A DNA stretch of 64,000 nt from Ophioceras dolichostomum (taxonomy: Eukaryota > Ascomycota > Sordariomycetes > Magnaporthales > Ophioceraceae), in assembly GCA_003049485.1 (NCBI GenBank), contig PYST01000076.1, positions 67,714 to 131,713 on the forward strand. Direction: 5' to 3'. Below, one piece after another: positions 1-10,638 of this stretch; the stretch's first letter is position 1, and each line of letters starts with the position of its first letter. The notes under the pieces are model-generated. The model did no database searches and was not told the origin of the DNA. It saw nothing but the letters and a program-made list of their open reading frames with translations. The position numbers were made by a program, and so were the translations under genes.

Positions 1-223
1 TCTTCGTCGGCCACGAATCGTTCGACCGAGACACGTTACCACCACACAAACGACCAAATCGCAACCTTCCACGTTGGCGTCCTTCAGTTGTCAGTTGAGA
101 CCGCTCGCCCGCCACCTATCGATCCCGCCGCTTTCACGACTTCTTCATAAGGCTCGCCTCTTCTCCTGGACCAGTCCCGTTACTGCTCCGTTGGCCGGAT
201 GGCCTAGAGGCCGCTGTGAAGAC

Positions 224-3200
224 ATGGCTCCCGCGCCAGGTCCCGAGAAGAAGCCAGAGCGGGGATACTTCTCGTCTGCGGTGGACTCGATCAACCCGTG
301 GAGCGGAAGCAGGAGCACCACTCCCACGCCCAAGGATCCGGCGCCGGCGACGAGCGGCACCCCGCCGCCGCCGCCGTTCCCGGCCAACAACAACCCGGGC
401 GACCACAGTACTAGTCACGTCTACGGCCAGAGCTTCAAAAAGTACCCGCCAGACTGTCCGCCTCTCAAGGTTCAATGGTTCCATGCGGTCGATGTAAGCA
501 TGCACTTTTGTCTCGACCTCTGGCCTCGCTTGCCCTGAACTGAGCTCCCTCTCATTCTTTCTCTTGCTAACACCGTCTACCTACACCTAACTAGGTCGCG
601 AAAAGGAAACCCAAGTTCCTCCAATCGAAGAAGGCAGCCGATGACTCCAAGCCCACCGCCCAGCCTAAGAAATATGTCGCCTTCTCGCCTGAAGACTCAC
701 GGTCCATTGAGGTCTCATACCAGACGATTCTGGAGGATCTGGAGAAGGAGAGGGAGTCAACCTTGAAGAGGCATCCGTCCAGGTCCCAGCGCAGCTCGAC
801 GCTTGCCAGCAACAACTCGGTGTCAAGAAGTATAGACGGTCGAGAGATACAACACCACATCGTCCACGTGCAGGAGGACTTCCTGTTCCAGGTCGACGTG
901 GAGGACCGTGAGCTTTCGCCCGTCTACTGGCTCGGCTCAGTTTACGACGTTAGGCGTGGTACGTGGTTCTACCAGGAAGGCTCGAACCTTCGGGCATGTG
1001 AAGAGAACCTGGCCGCGCAGCTCGAGGAGGGCTATCTGAAGACGAAGCCGTGGACGTACCCGCCCCGTTTGCGCAGGAACTCGGCCCCCAAGGATAAGGA
1101 CAAGGACAAGGACCTGACACCAAAAGCTTCCTCTGACAACCTAAAGGGCGCCGCTGCCGCTGCCGCAGCTACTGCTGCTGGAAGCACTTCCTCCTCCACC
1201 CCTGCGCAAGCTGACCCGGGCTTGAAGGCCCCGCCCGCCCCGGCGCAACACCAACCCCAGACTCACCGTCTGTTCGGCACGTACATGAACAGCATCGCCA
1301 CCTACCAGGACTCCACGGTCGCGTGGCTGACCTCGGACAGCATGCTGTCGTGGGTGACCTCGACCATGTACGAACGCTTCGCGGGCGGCGCATACATGAG
1401 CGGCGTGAAGCTTGTGCGGGGCTATACGGAGCCGAACAAGGCGAAGGACAAGGAGCCGAAGGATTCCAAGGACAGCAAACGCCCATCAACCCCACCAGCA
1501 GCGCAGTCGGCGCTTGCCCTCGACGAGCGGCAGCAGAGGCTCCTCAAGAGGCGTTCTGCACCGCCGGGCAGCACGGCCTCTAACCCCATCGACGTCGACG
1601 CGTCTCCGGACCACAACCGCAACGAGACCGAGGGCAGCCGGCTGCAGCGCCAGCTGTCGTCGTTAATTGAAGGGTCCGAGAACCGCGAGTCGCAGGAGGA
1701 GCAGGTCCGGCAGAGAGACGAGAAGGAGATGCAGGACGACTACAACGCCCAGGCCGGCGAGACGCAGGGGCGCGAGATCGAGCACTTAGTGCTCGTTACG
1801 CATGGCATCGGCCAGCTCCTCGGCCTCAGGATGGAGAGCGTCAACTTCGTACACGACGTCAATGTCCTGCGCAAGACGCTCAAGGCCGTATACTCGAGCT
1901 CGGCGGACCTCAGGGCGCTGAACTCCGAGACCATGACGACGACGGGCGACGGTAGCGGCGGCCCTGGAAACTGCCGCATCCAAGTCCTGCCCGTGTGCTG
2001 GCGCCATTTGTTGGACTTCCCGAAGAAGCGCGAGGAGAGGAAGCGCGAGCATGACCTGGGGGAGGCTTACACGGAGGAGGACGAGTACCCTTCGCTGGAG
2101 GACATTACGGTCGAGGGCGTCGCGTTCGCCCGGTCGCTCATCTCCGATCTGGCGTTGGACGTGCTCCTGTATCAGAGCGCGTACCGGGAGCAGATCGCGC
2201 AGATCGTGCTGCAGGAGTCCAACAGGGTCTACAAGCTCTTCATCGAGCGGAACCCGGGCTTCAACGGCAAGGTGCACATCATGGGCCACTCGCTAGGCTC
2301 GGCCATCATGTTCGACATCCTCTGCCGTCAGAAGGAGAGGCCTGCTGGGCACCACCGCAATCATCACCACCACCACCACAAGAAGAACGAGTCCTCCTTC
2401 TCGCGAGACCCGCTAAGATTCTGGCCTTCGTCGTCGACGATGACACAAGCAGCCCAGGGAAAACCAGACCCGCCCAGCGACCCGCGCGAACTCAAGTTCG
2501 ACTTCGACGTCGACGACTTCTACTGCCTCGGCTCCCCCGTCGGCCTGTTCCAGATGCTGAAGGGCCGCACCATCGCGGCGCGCCACCTCCCCAACTCCCT
2601 ACCGTCCGAATCGCCCCTCAACCCGGACCACATGGACGACCCGTTCCTCTCCGCTACGACAACTACAACTTCGACCGACTCGCCCGATCCCAGCAGCAGC
2701 AGTGGCCGACGCCTCGTCTCCTCGATCACAGGCCTCCCCTTCTCGATCTCCTCCCCGAAGGTGTCGCAGCTCTTCAACATCTTCCACCCGTCCGACCCGA
2801 TCGCGTATCGCATGGAGCCCCTGATCTCGCCCGCGATGTCGTCCCTCAAGTCCCAGGCCCTGCCCTACACCAAAAAAGGCATCTTCGGGTCCGTGGCGCC
2901 GCAGGGCATCACGGGCATAGGCGCGAAGGTGGGGCAGAGCGTCTCGGGGCTTTGGTCGAGCCTGAGCGCGGGGATCGCGAGCAATATCCTGAATAGGAGC
3001 TTGGGGCTCACGCAGGAGGATGTGGCAAACATGACCGCTTCTGTTTCCGCTCAACAACAACAGCCGAATCCGTCGCAGGCGGGTGCGGGGACGAACATCT
3101 CTGCGGGGGGAGTCATCACCGCCGATAATGGGGCAGCGCGGGGCGAGAGGGCGGCTGAGAGGAAGAGGCAGCTTGCGCATACTAACAGTAGCAGCAGCGG

Positions 3201-3711
3201 CAGCGGTAGCAGCGGTATACGTGCGATTGGTGGTGGCGGTAACGACGCCACGCTGTTGGACGACGAGCTGGAGACGCTGTACTCGCGGTTTCAGAGCAGG
3301 AGGCTGGGCGACGACGATGGTGGCGGGAAGGATGGTGGAGAGAGACAAGGCGGCGGTTGGAACGAGGAGGAGGACAAGGCGAGGAAGTTGAGAAGGGAGG
3401 AGATGAAGGTTAGGGCGCTGAATCGGAATGGGAGGGTTGATTATAGCATTCAGGAGTAAGTTCCCTCCCCCCCTTCTTTTTGTTCATTTCTTTTCACTCT
3501 ATCTATCTACCTCCTCGTCGGATAGACGGACGGGACGGATTGTGACTGACAGATGAATCAATCCTATCGTCAAAATAACAGGAGCGCTCTCGACTTCAAC
3601 CCCATCAACACGATCGCGTCGCACATGTCGTACTGGGCAGACGAGGACGTGAGCCATTTCATCATGTCGCAGCTGCTATCGAACAGAACACGACCGGGTC
3701 GCGGACCCTGA
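224..3711 (+). CDS. DDHD-domain phospholipase A1 (PA-PLA1 family)
   Basis: Lipase of the intracellular PA-PLA1/DDHD family, which cleaves acyl chains from phosphatidic acid and related lipids; the yeast relative is mitochondrial. Model: exons 224-493, 595-3455 and 3582-3711, giving 1,086 residues, with donors GTAAGC and GTAAGT. The N-terminal region matches the conserved segment before the lipase core (YWLGSVYDVRRGTWFY). The serine-esterase motif GHSLGS places the nucleophile near Ser656. The DDHD domain follows: DDFYCLGSPVG near 726, FHPSDPIAYRMEPL near 820, and a C-terminal WADEDVSHFI supplied by the last exon, which confirms the second intron. A His-rich insert follows the GHSLGS helix, and low-complexity Ser/Gly stretches lie near the C-terminus. 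ATG 224 is the first ATG, but the frame is open without a stop to the left edge, so the true start may lie upstream of the window. Confidence 0.9.
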
Positions 3712-4154
3712 TTGGTTTTTTTTTCTTCTTGTTATTGCTTTCAGATGCGCTTAGTTCTTAAATAGAGGAAGGCGGCGGCCTTTCTAGACTGGTAGATGAT
3801 GGCAGTATTGCAACAGAAACCAACGGAATAGATTCAGGGAGCGGACGGGACAGGATGGTACGGCGTTAGTTCAATGTATACCAGTGGGAGCATTACATGT
3901 TTTGTTTTTGAGAACACTAGACAAGCTTTATCTTCAGGGAAATCCCCTATTCTATTCCGACTTGCTGCGTTTAGAAGGTTACGTTGAGCTTGATAGATCT
4001 CTAGAGAAGAACCCTCTCTTTGTCCGTCCTCCTTGTCTGTCTGTGTCTATCAACATCGACGGACGGCGGCTTGCCCTTGATCTTATATAAAAGAAGAGGA
4101 GGTCATGAAAAGTTGAAACAATTAACTATAGTAGATGAGGAACCACTGTCTGAC
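3712..4154. other. convergent 3' intergenic region
   Basis: Lies between the stop codons of the DDHD phospholipase and VPS23, so it should hold only the two 3' untranslated regions. It is T-rich near 3716 and contains no coding-like frame. Nothing else is recognised. Confidence 0.6.
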
Positions 4155-6359
4155 TTATTGAGTGCTAAGCCCCATCCCCCTCCCGATCTTCCTCACAAGC
4201 GCCTTCTTCAAGAACCACTCCCTCGACAGGCTGCGCGTCGTCTTGGCGAACACGGCGGGCGAGATGCGGCCCCTCTCCACCGCGCGGCCCAGCACAAACA
4301 CGGCGTCCGCGAGCGCGCGCTCCTCCGCCACGAGGTCGTAGAGCTGGTTCGCCACTACGGTCGGCGCCACGAGCAGCTCGTCGACGTCGGGCAGGCCGGG
4401 AGGGGCGTTGGCGCCTGAGGAGCGCGCGCTCGCGCTCGCACTCACACCGGTACCGGGAGTAGTAGTCCCAGCAGAAGTACTGGGAGTAGTAGTAAGACCG
4501 CCGCCGGCGGAAGAAGAGTTTCCGACCTGCTGTCGAGCGCGCGCGTCGGCGATGACGCCGTCCGCCCGCCTGAGCGCGTCGCGGAGGATGCCCGCGTTGG
4601 ACCCCAACAGGGCGGAGAGCTGCGAGAGGCCTGACGCCTCGGCCTGCATAACGGACAGGGCGTTGAGCATCGCCGTGCGCTGGGCCTGGAGGCCGGCCAT
4701 GGTGGACTCGTCCTGGGCGCGAGAGTGCTGGCGCATCGCATGGAGCGTCTGGGCGAGCTGGTGGAGGAGCGCGTCCTTCTCTGGGTTGGGCGGGATGGGT
4801 GGTGCGGGGAAGTTAGAGGGCGAGGGGACGGAGAGGACGAGGGGCTCGTCCATCAGGTCGGGGGGTGGGGGCTTCTTGGGTGTGGGTTGTTGGGGTGGTG
4901 GCTGATACTGCTGCTGCTGCTGTGGAGGTTGCGGTTGGAACTGGGGCTGGGTGTTGGAAGTGGTCTGGGGGATGGGATGGGGTAGTGCTTCGAAGGTTTG
5001 AGGGGGCGGTTGCGATAGAGGCTGCTGTTGGAGTTGGTGATGTTGGGGGTGCTGCTGATGAAGAGGAGGTTGCTGCTGCTGCTGCTGGTGTTGTGGATGG
5101 CCGGGTGGTGACCGCTGCTGTTGCTGTTGCTGCCAGCTAGGCGGTGGTGGAGGAGGAGGCTGCGCATGCTGATGCGGCGGAGAAAACGACAGCCGCCGGG
5201 GATCAGGAGGAGGTTGAGAATATTGCCCGGAGAGCTGCTGCTGGTACTGCGGCCGTGCTGGTTGGGGATGACCGGGGGACTGGTACTGACTGGGTCCGGC
5301 ACTGAAGTGTGGTGGGAGGGGAGGAGCCGAGTCGTATCGAGACACCCTGTTGCTTTGGGGAGTTGTCTGGAAAGTTCCGACGCCCGGGACTGGCGACCCT
5401 GTCGGTAGCTCACTGACGGGTCGATCCGGGCGCTGTGGTGGGTGGGGAGGGAGAGGAGGGGCGGTGGAGGCCTGCGCCGCCGGCACGGGGGAAGGCCGGT
5501 GAACGGGAGGGTCGTTGCCCTTAGGCGGAGGCGGTGGTGGCCTCGCTTGGTCTGCTGCAGGGCTATGCGTCTGGCTCAAGCTGGTTGAAGCAGGCCGCGC
5601 CATGTCTGGCGGCAGCGGGGGCACAGGCGGAGGCGTTGCGGCCTGCTGCTCGACTGGAGGAGTCGGCCTGGTAGGCTGCTTAGCAACCACGGGCGGCTCC
5701 TTGGCGAAGACATCCCGCAATATGGCGAGGAAGTCGAGAATCGTGGACTTGTCCCAGAACCCCGCCCATCCAACCAGGTAGGGATGATAGACCTGACCCT
5801 GTGGATCGACATGCTGGCCCGGCCGGACAACCATATTATCGGTCGGGGTCACGTAGACCAAAGGAGGCTCGCGGGGGTAGGCGTGGGGAACCCATAGCGA
5901 GATCGGGAAGCGGTATGTAGTGCCTCTGAATAGGACGGGGATCGTGCCCGAGAGATGGAGGAGGAGAGCAGAAACGCCATTTGGGAATGCTGGAAGCGGG
6001 CTCGATTAGTTACCGTGCTCATGTGCCCGTGCTCTGGCACTCTGGTCCTCCACATCCGCAAGGAACGCAAGCAGTTGTTGTGCGTCCACAAGAAATGCTC
6101 TTCAACCCCAAGGCAAGGTCACATACTATGAACATCCGTCCGCGGAGAAAGAGAAGGATATTGCCAGAGCGCCTGCGCGACGTCGTTGTATGTTCGGTTT
6201 ACATCGTGATATTCCTGAATGGCCATCATCGAAGCGGACGTGGAAGTGGGGTTAGCTCGAATGCGCCGAGTCTCCTATCGCCACGACCAGGTGCAAAGGG
6301 ATGCTTACGCTCGTGAGAACACTATACAGCCAGTTCAGGACGTGCTGTTGGACGACCAT
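4155..6359 (-). CDS. vps23: ESCRT-I subunit Vps23/Tsg101
   Basis: Ubiquitin-binding component of ESCRT-I, which sorts ubiquitinated membrane cargo into multivesicular endosomes. Exons read on the minus strand: 6359-6309, 6214-6127 and 5989-4155, giving 657 residues. Residues 1-145 form the UEV domain: VLNWLYSVL, EYHDVNRTYNDVAQAL, LSPRTDVHTFPNGVSALLL, YRFPISLWVPHAYPREPPLVYV, HPYLVGW. A long Pro/Gln-rich linker (about 150-400) follows, then a predicted helical stretch, then the C-terminal steadiness box from about 574 (DVDELLVAP, LYDLVAEERALADAVFVLGRA, WFLKKALVRKI). An in-frame double ATG at 6229 lies inside intron 1; the start at 6359 is preferred because exon 1 restores the first UEV helix. 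CAG/CTG-rich triplet tracts encode poly-Gln in the linker and are potentially length-variable. Confidence 0.95.
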
Positions 6360-7869
6360 TGTCGGCTATTGGTGTTGGGGCGAAAAGCCGGTGCAAACTT
6401 GAATGGCTATCGAATCATGATATTGGACAGATGTTGACGATATTGGGAGTTAACCGCTAATGACGAGCTCCATTATCACCGTGCGGCTGCTTGGAGCCTG
6501 CCAAGGTGTGTCATGCGTCATCACGCACAGCACTCTGCGTTACTGAGGCTGGTGCAGCCAGGGTCCCTGTGGCACCTGTGGCTTCAACATCTTTCAGCAA
6601 CTTCGGCCACTGTCTCCCCGGTTTTCCGAGCTTGCTCCAGGGTGTTCATGTCATCCTGACTCGAACCCTCATCAGAAGAATACAAACATGCACCATGCAC
6701 ACCATCATCTAACCTACGTTTCTGCATCCCACGCTTCATTTGGGGGCACATTTTCTGTTATTTCTCGTGTCCGCCGATAGCGCCATTCCAGAGAGACGAA
6801 GAAACGCCGGGCTACAACCCGTCCGTCCGACTCATGTTGGCTCAACTTTTCTTTCTCCGGGCCCTACGGCCGGCCGCTAGGATGTACCTATCTGCATCTG
6901 GCCGTTTTAGGGAGCCAGTGAGGCACGTGGAGGTTAGGTCGCGGACCGTCTCGTCTCGATTCCCTTACGTCCGCGTTGTCCGCTGACTTGGGTCGTTCCT
7001 TGATGAATGTTTACCGTTTGTCGTTGCCTTGTCTTCTTCGCCTTCTCTCGTTGATCTTCGGGCGTAGCTAGCGGGGAATGCCAGAGTCCAGCCCTTAGCT
7101 GTACTTACATTACACCACCCAATAAGAGCCGAACGAAGCCGCTGGAGTCGGAGGCCTGCGAAGACGGGGCAAAATTCTTTCTTGTTCGATGCTTCCACAT
7201 GTCCACATGCCCACACATGCCCAAGGCGATTTCACATTTGGTGGGGTGGACCAACAGAAAGTTCTTTGGGCGTTCTTGAGTCTACCTATGCCGTACCACT
7301 AGGCATTCACTTCCTTTCCGTCCTGTGACAAGAGTCGAGAGTTGCGACATCTTGTGCTTTCGTGGTTTTCCCACCCGTTAATCCCACTCCCACTCTTTCT
7401 CCCCACACCTTGATTTCTCATCCCACTCACACGGCAACATACCGTCCAACCGTTAGTCCGGGATGAGTCGCTGTCGCGTTCCTAGCGCCTTTATTTCATT
7501 CTCTCTTCCGGACAGCCCTTGTAGGTGATGAGGGCGACCGATGGATCCTTGTACCTTTGTAGCATAATATTTCGAGGTCCATCCTTGGCCGAGGCCCGGC
7601 CTGGTGAGGCGTAGAAAAAGTATAAGGGTCGCGGGCTGTCCCACATTCCCGCCATGGCCCGTTTCTTTCCCTCTCCGTCACAACTGCCTTCATATTTGCC
7701 TCAACTCTTTATACAAGACAAAAAAAGCAATCGTTTTATGATCGCAAACCAACGGGATAACGCACGGCTGAGGAGTATTACAGATAAAATTCTGTATACT
7801 CCTTGCGTCTGGCATTGATCTCCCCCAATCTCGCATCCAACCCGTTCAAGAAGAGGCTTTTAACCCAGT

Positions 7870-7890
7870 CAACCAACCAACCAACCAACC
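7870..7890. repeat. (CAAC/CCAA)n tetranucleotide microsatellite
   Basis: About five perfect copies of a CAAC tetramer in the 5' region of the dioxygenase gene, roughly 250 bp before its ATG. A short simple repeat, read directly. Confidence 0.9.
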
Positions 7891-7913
7891 AGGTCAAACC
7901 ATCAATCAGTCTT

Positions 7914-7919
7914 TATAAA
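7914..7919 (+). promoter_or_regulatory. candidate TATA box of the dioxygenase gene
   Basis: TATAAA about 230 bp before the ATG at 8145. The distance suits a transcript with a leader of about 150-200 bases. A second TATAAA-like word near 8120 is only about 20 bp before the ATG and is too close to serve as a promoter. Confidence 0.35.
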
Positions 7920-8144
7920 CAAACCTAGCTGCGCCAACTAAGCATAGCACGACAGTTATATATCAGAACAGCCTCAGTTGGCGTTCACCACATTTGCTAC
8001 GGGCATTCGTCACCTCAAGTCTTTTCGGACTAGGTTGGCAGTTTCTTGGAACACAGAAGCTCAGTTAGTCTAGTTGCTCGGAAAGCAACTTCAACGAACC
8101 AACGCAAGCACGGGTAGCTTATAAACACTGCTACTCTTACCTCG

Positions 8145-9806
8145 ATGCTTCCCCCGATCCCCAACATCTCCGACTATGGAATCTCTCCAACCCACGGCTT
8201 CTTACCCGAAGTCTTGCCGTTGACGAGACTCCCGGATCCCTACTACAACAAATGGGAAGCCATCGCGGACAACCTGCAGGCTCTAATTCTTAGCAAGCGG
8301 CTCAGGGCCCTCGTTGACCGCCTGCCAGTCCTCTCCACCATCGGTCTGGAACATGACGCAGAATGGCGGAGGGCGTACTCACTCCTCGCCTTCATGGCCC
8401 ACGGCTACATCTGGGGCGGTGACAGCCCCATGGACCGCCTGCCGCCCTCGATCTCCGTGCCCCTGCTTCAGGTGTCGGAGCACCTCGAGGTGCCGCCGGC
8501 CGCTACGTATGCGGCCGTCTGCCTCTGGAACTTCAAGCCCCTGTTCGTTAACGAGGAGATCGACAACCTCGAGAACCTCGCCACGCTGAACACTTTCACT
8601 GGCTCCCTCGATGAGTCCTGGTTTTACCTCGTCTCTGTCGCCATCGAGGCCCGTGGCGGCCCCACGATCCCGCTGATGCTGTCTGCCATCGAGGCCGTCC
8701 GGCACAACGACGCCGCCACCGTGACCCGGTGCCTGCAGACCTTCGCAGAGCGCCTTGACGACCTCGGCACGCTGCTCGAGCGCATGCATGAGAGCTGCGA
8801 TCCGACCATCTTCTACCACCGCATCCGGCCCTTCCTCGCCGGCAGTAAGAACATGGCAGAGGCCGGCCTCCCGCACGGCGTCATCTACGACGTCGGGACT
8901 GGCACCCAAGAGTACCGCCAGTACAGCGGCGGCAGCAACGCGCAGAGCAGCATCATCCAGTTCTTCGACATCGTGCTGGGCATCGAGCACCGCCCCACCG
9001 GCGAGAAGAAGCCCACAAATCCCTCCCCTAAGTCGTCATCGTCTTTGTCCCCTGAGCGCGGCCGTCAGGGCCAGCCCCAGCCCCAGGCTCCGCCGCCGCG
9101 CCACAACTTCATCATGGACATGCGGCGCTACATGCCGGGCCCGCACGCGCGCTTCCTCGACGACGTCTCCTCCGTGGCCAACATCCGCGCCTTCGTCGAG
9201 GCCCGCGCCGACTCGGACCGCCAGCTCTGCCTCGCCTACGACGCCTGCCTCTCGATGCTCCGCGCCCTGCGCGACCGCCACATCTCCATCGTGACGCGCT
9301 ACATCGTCGTGCCCTCGCGCGAGGTGCGCGCCCGCAGCCGCTCGCGCAGCCCCGAGAGCGTGCGCCGTCGGGGCGTGAACAACCTTGCCACCGCTTCCAC
9401 GCGCCAGCAGCAGCAACAAGGGCAAGGGCTAGGGCAGCATCCCTACCCTCCTACCCGCGGCGGCGGCGGGGCCACGGCCGTTACATCCAACGGCCCTCGC
9501 GGCATCGCGTTCGACACCACCACCACCCCGACGACGGGGAACGATGGGACGAAGAAGAACCTCAAGGGCACGGGCGGGACGGCGCTGATCTCGTTCCTCA
9601 AGCAGGCGCGCGACGAGACGGGCGAGCCGGTTGTCGAGGAGTGGACGCGCAGCTTCATGGGCCGCGTCGTGCGCAGCGAGGTGGCCAAGGGCGCCGTGAA
9701 TGATCTTTTCCTCGGCCATCAGGTTGAGACTGAGGAGGTCGAGGTCAACGGCCTGGCGGGGATCTGGACGATGGAGGACGAGGTTGGTGGGATCTGCAAC
9801 TACTGA
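8145..9806 (+). CDS. bna2: indoleamine 2,3-dioxygenase family protein
   Basis: Haem dioxygenase that opens the indole ring of tryptophan to N-formylkynurenine, the first step of the kynurenine route to NAD. Single exon, 553 residues from ATG 8145. Family hallmarks: YGISPTHGFLP at the N-terminus, WRRAYSLLAFMAHGYIWG near 86, RGGPTIPLMLSAIEAVRHND near 170, FYHRIRPFLAG near 223, QFFDIVLGIEH near 273. The haem-proximal histidine is predicted as His334 in RYMPGPHARFLDDV, followed by RAFVEAR and the helix with CLSMLRALRDRHISIVTRYIV. A low-complexity insert (about 400-470, poly-Gln and Gly) precedes the C-terminal helix with GTGGTALISFLKQARDET. Filamentous fungi often carry several IDO paralogues, so the specific role in NAD synthesis is an inference. 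Confidence 0.93.
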   Translation: MLPPIPNISDYGISPTHGFLPEVLPLTRLPDPYYNKWEAIADNLQALILSKRLRALVDRLPVLSTIGLEHDAEWRRAYSLLAFMAHGYIWGGDSPMDRLPPSISVPLLQVSEHLEVPPAATYAAVCLWNFKPLFVNEEIDNLENLATLNTFTGSLDESWFYLVSVAIEARGGPTIPLMLSAIEAVRHNDAATVTRCLQTFAERLDDLGTLLERMHESCDPTIFYHRIRPFLAGSKNMAEAGLPHGVIYDVGTGTQEYRQYSGGSNAQSSIIQFFDIVLGIEHRPTGEKKPTNPSPKSSSSLSPERGRQGQPQPQAPPPRHNFIMDMRRYMPGPHARFLDDVSSVANIRAFVEARADSDRQLCLAYDACLSMLRALRDRHISIVTRYIVVPSREVRARSRSRSPESVRRRGVNNLATASTRQQQQQGQGLGQHPYPPTRGGGGATAVTSNGPRGIAFDTTTTPTTGNDGTKKNLKGTGGTALISFLKQARDETGEPVVEEWTRSFMGRVVRSEVAKGAVNDLFLGHQVETEEVEVNGLAGIWTMEDEVGGICNY

Positions 9807-10638
9807 AGCTCTGGCTACCTTATTTGGGCTCTCTAAATAGGCCTTCAAGTTCTAGGCATTTTTGTTATAACTATCGGCGACTTTCTCATTTCTTTGCACC
9901 ACCTTGGCTGGACGATGCCTACTTGGATAAGACCAGGCGGGCACAGGCGTCACTGTCGATCGACCTCTGCAGCTGTATTCTCGTAGAATTCAGTATATCT
10001 TGGCCGAGTCGACCTGGTTCGTCCAGGGCTGTCAGCGACAGGCGCGAGCATGTCTCGTTTCATAAATTAAATCCATCAAATCACAACGACCACGATGATA
10101 TCGTGCATACTTCGTAGCCCCCATGTTGCAGCCATGGTGATCTTTAAATAAGGGATTGCAAGCATCGCGTTGAATCCCCCTCAGAATTGTGCAATGACAT
10201 AACAGGAGCGTCACTTAAAATGTCAATACTTCGCCATTGCCAGCTCCAGACCGTAAACCGTAAACCGTCGAAATCCCGATAGCCCAACCCAAAACCGTAG
10301 GGAGAAACCCAAAACAGATTATAATATACAGACACCATCCAAGCCGCAAACAACGCCCTCAATGCCAGGAAGTGACATTTACCTTGTGGTGGCATGGACA
10401 TGAGATTGCAGAATGGGGGCAGGTAGACAAAGAGGCAGAACCAGAGCACTCGCTCCCCTCCTAACTCCCTATCCTCCTCTCTACCTTTCTCTGCCAGCCT
10501 CATCCATCCACCGTTAGAAGAGAGAAATTCTTGCCCCAACAAGCAAAACACGCCCGAAATGACTACCTCGGTCATGTCAAGTCAGACAGGACCAACAGAG
10601 CCACATTTACCACAGCACAAACATCATGGCCGGCGCCA
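9807..10638. other. convergent 3' intergenic region
   Basis: Lies between the stop codons of the dioxygenase (+) and the coiled-coil gene (-). It contains a short GTAAACC tandem near 10250. No coding-like frame is seen. Confidence 0.55.

Larger units (their letters stand above)
6360..8144. other. divergent promoter region between vps23 and IDO
   Basis: About 1.8 kb without a coding-like frame between two divergent genes. It holds a CCAA tetranucleotide repeat (7870-7890) and a TATAAA (7914-7919) upstream of the dioxygenase. No gene or RNA is recognised. Confidence 0.6.
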
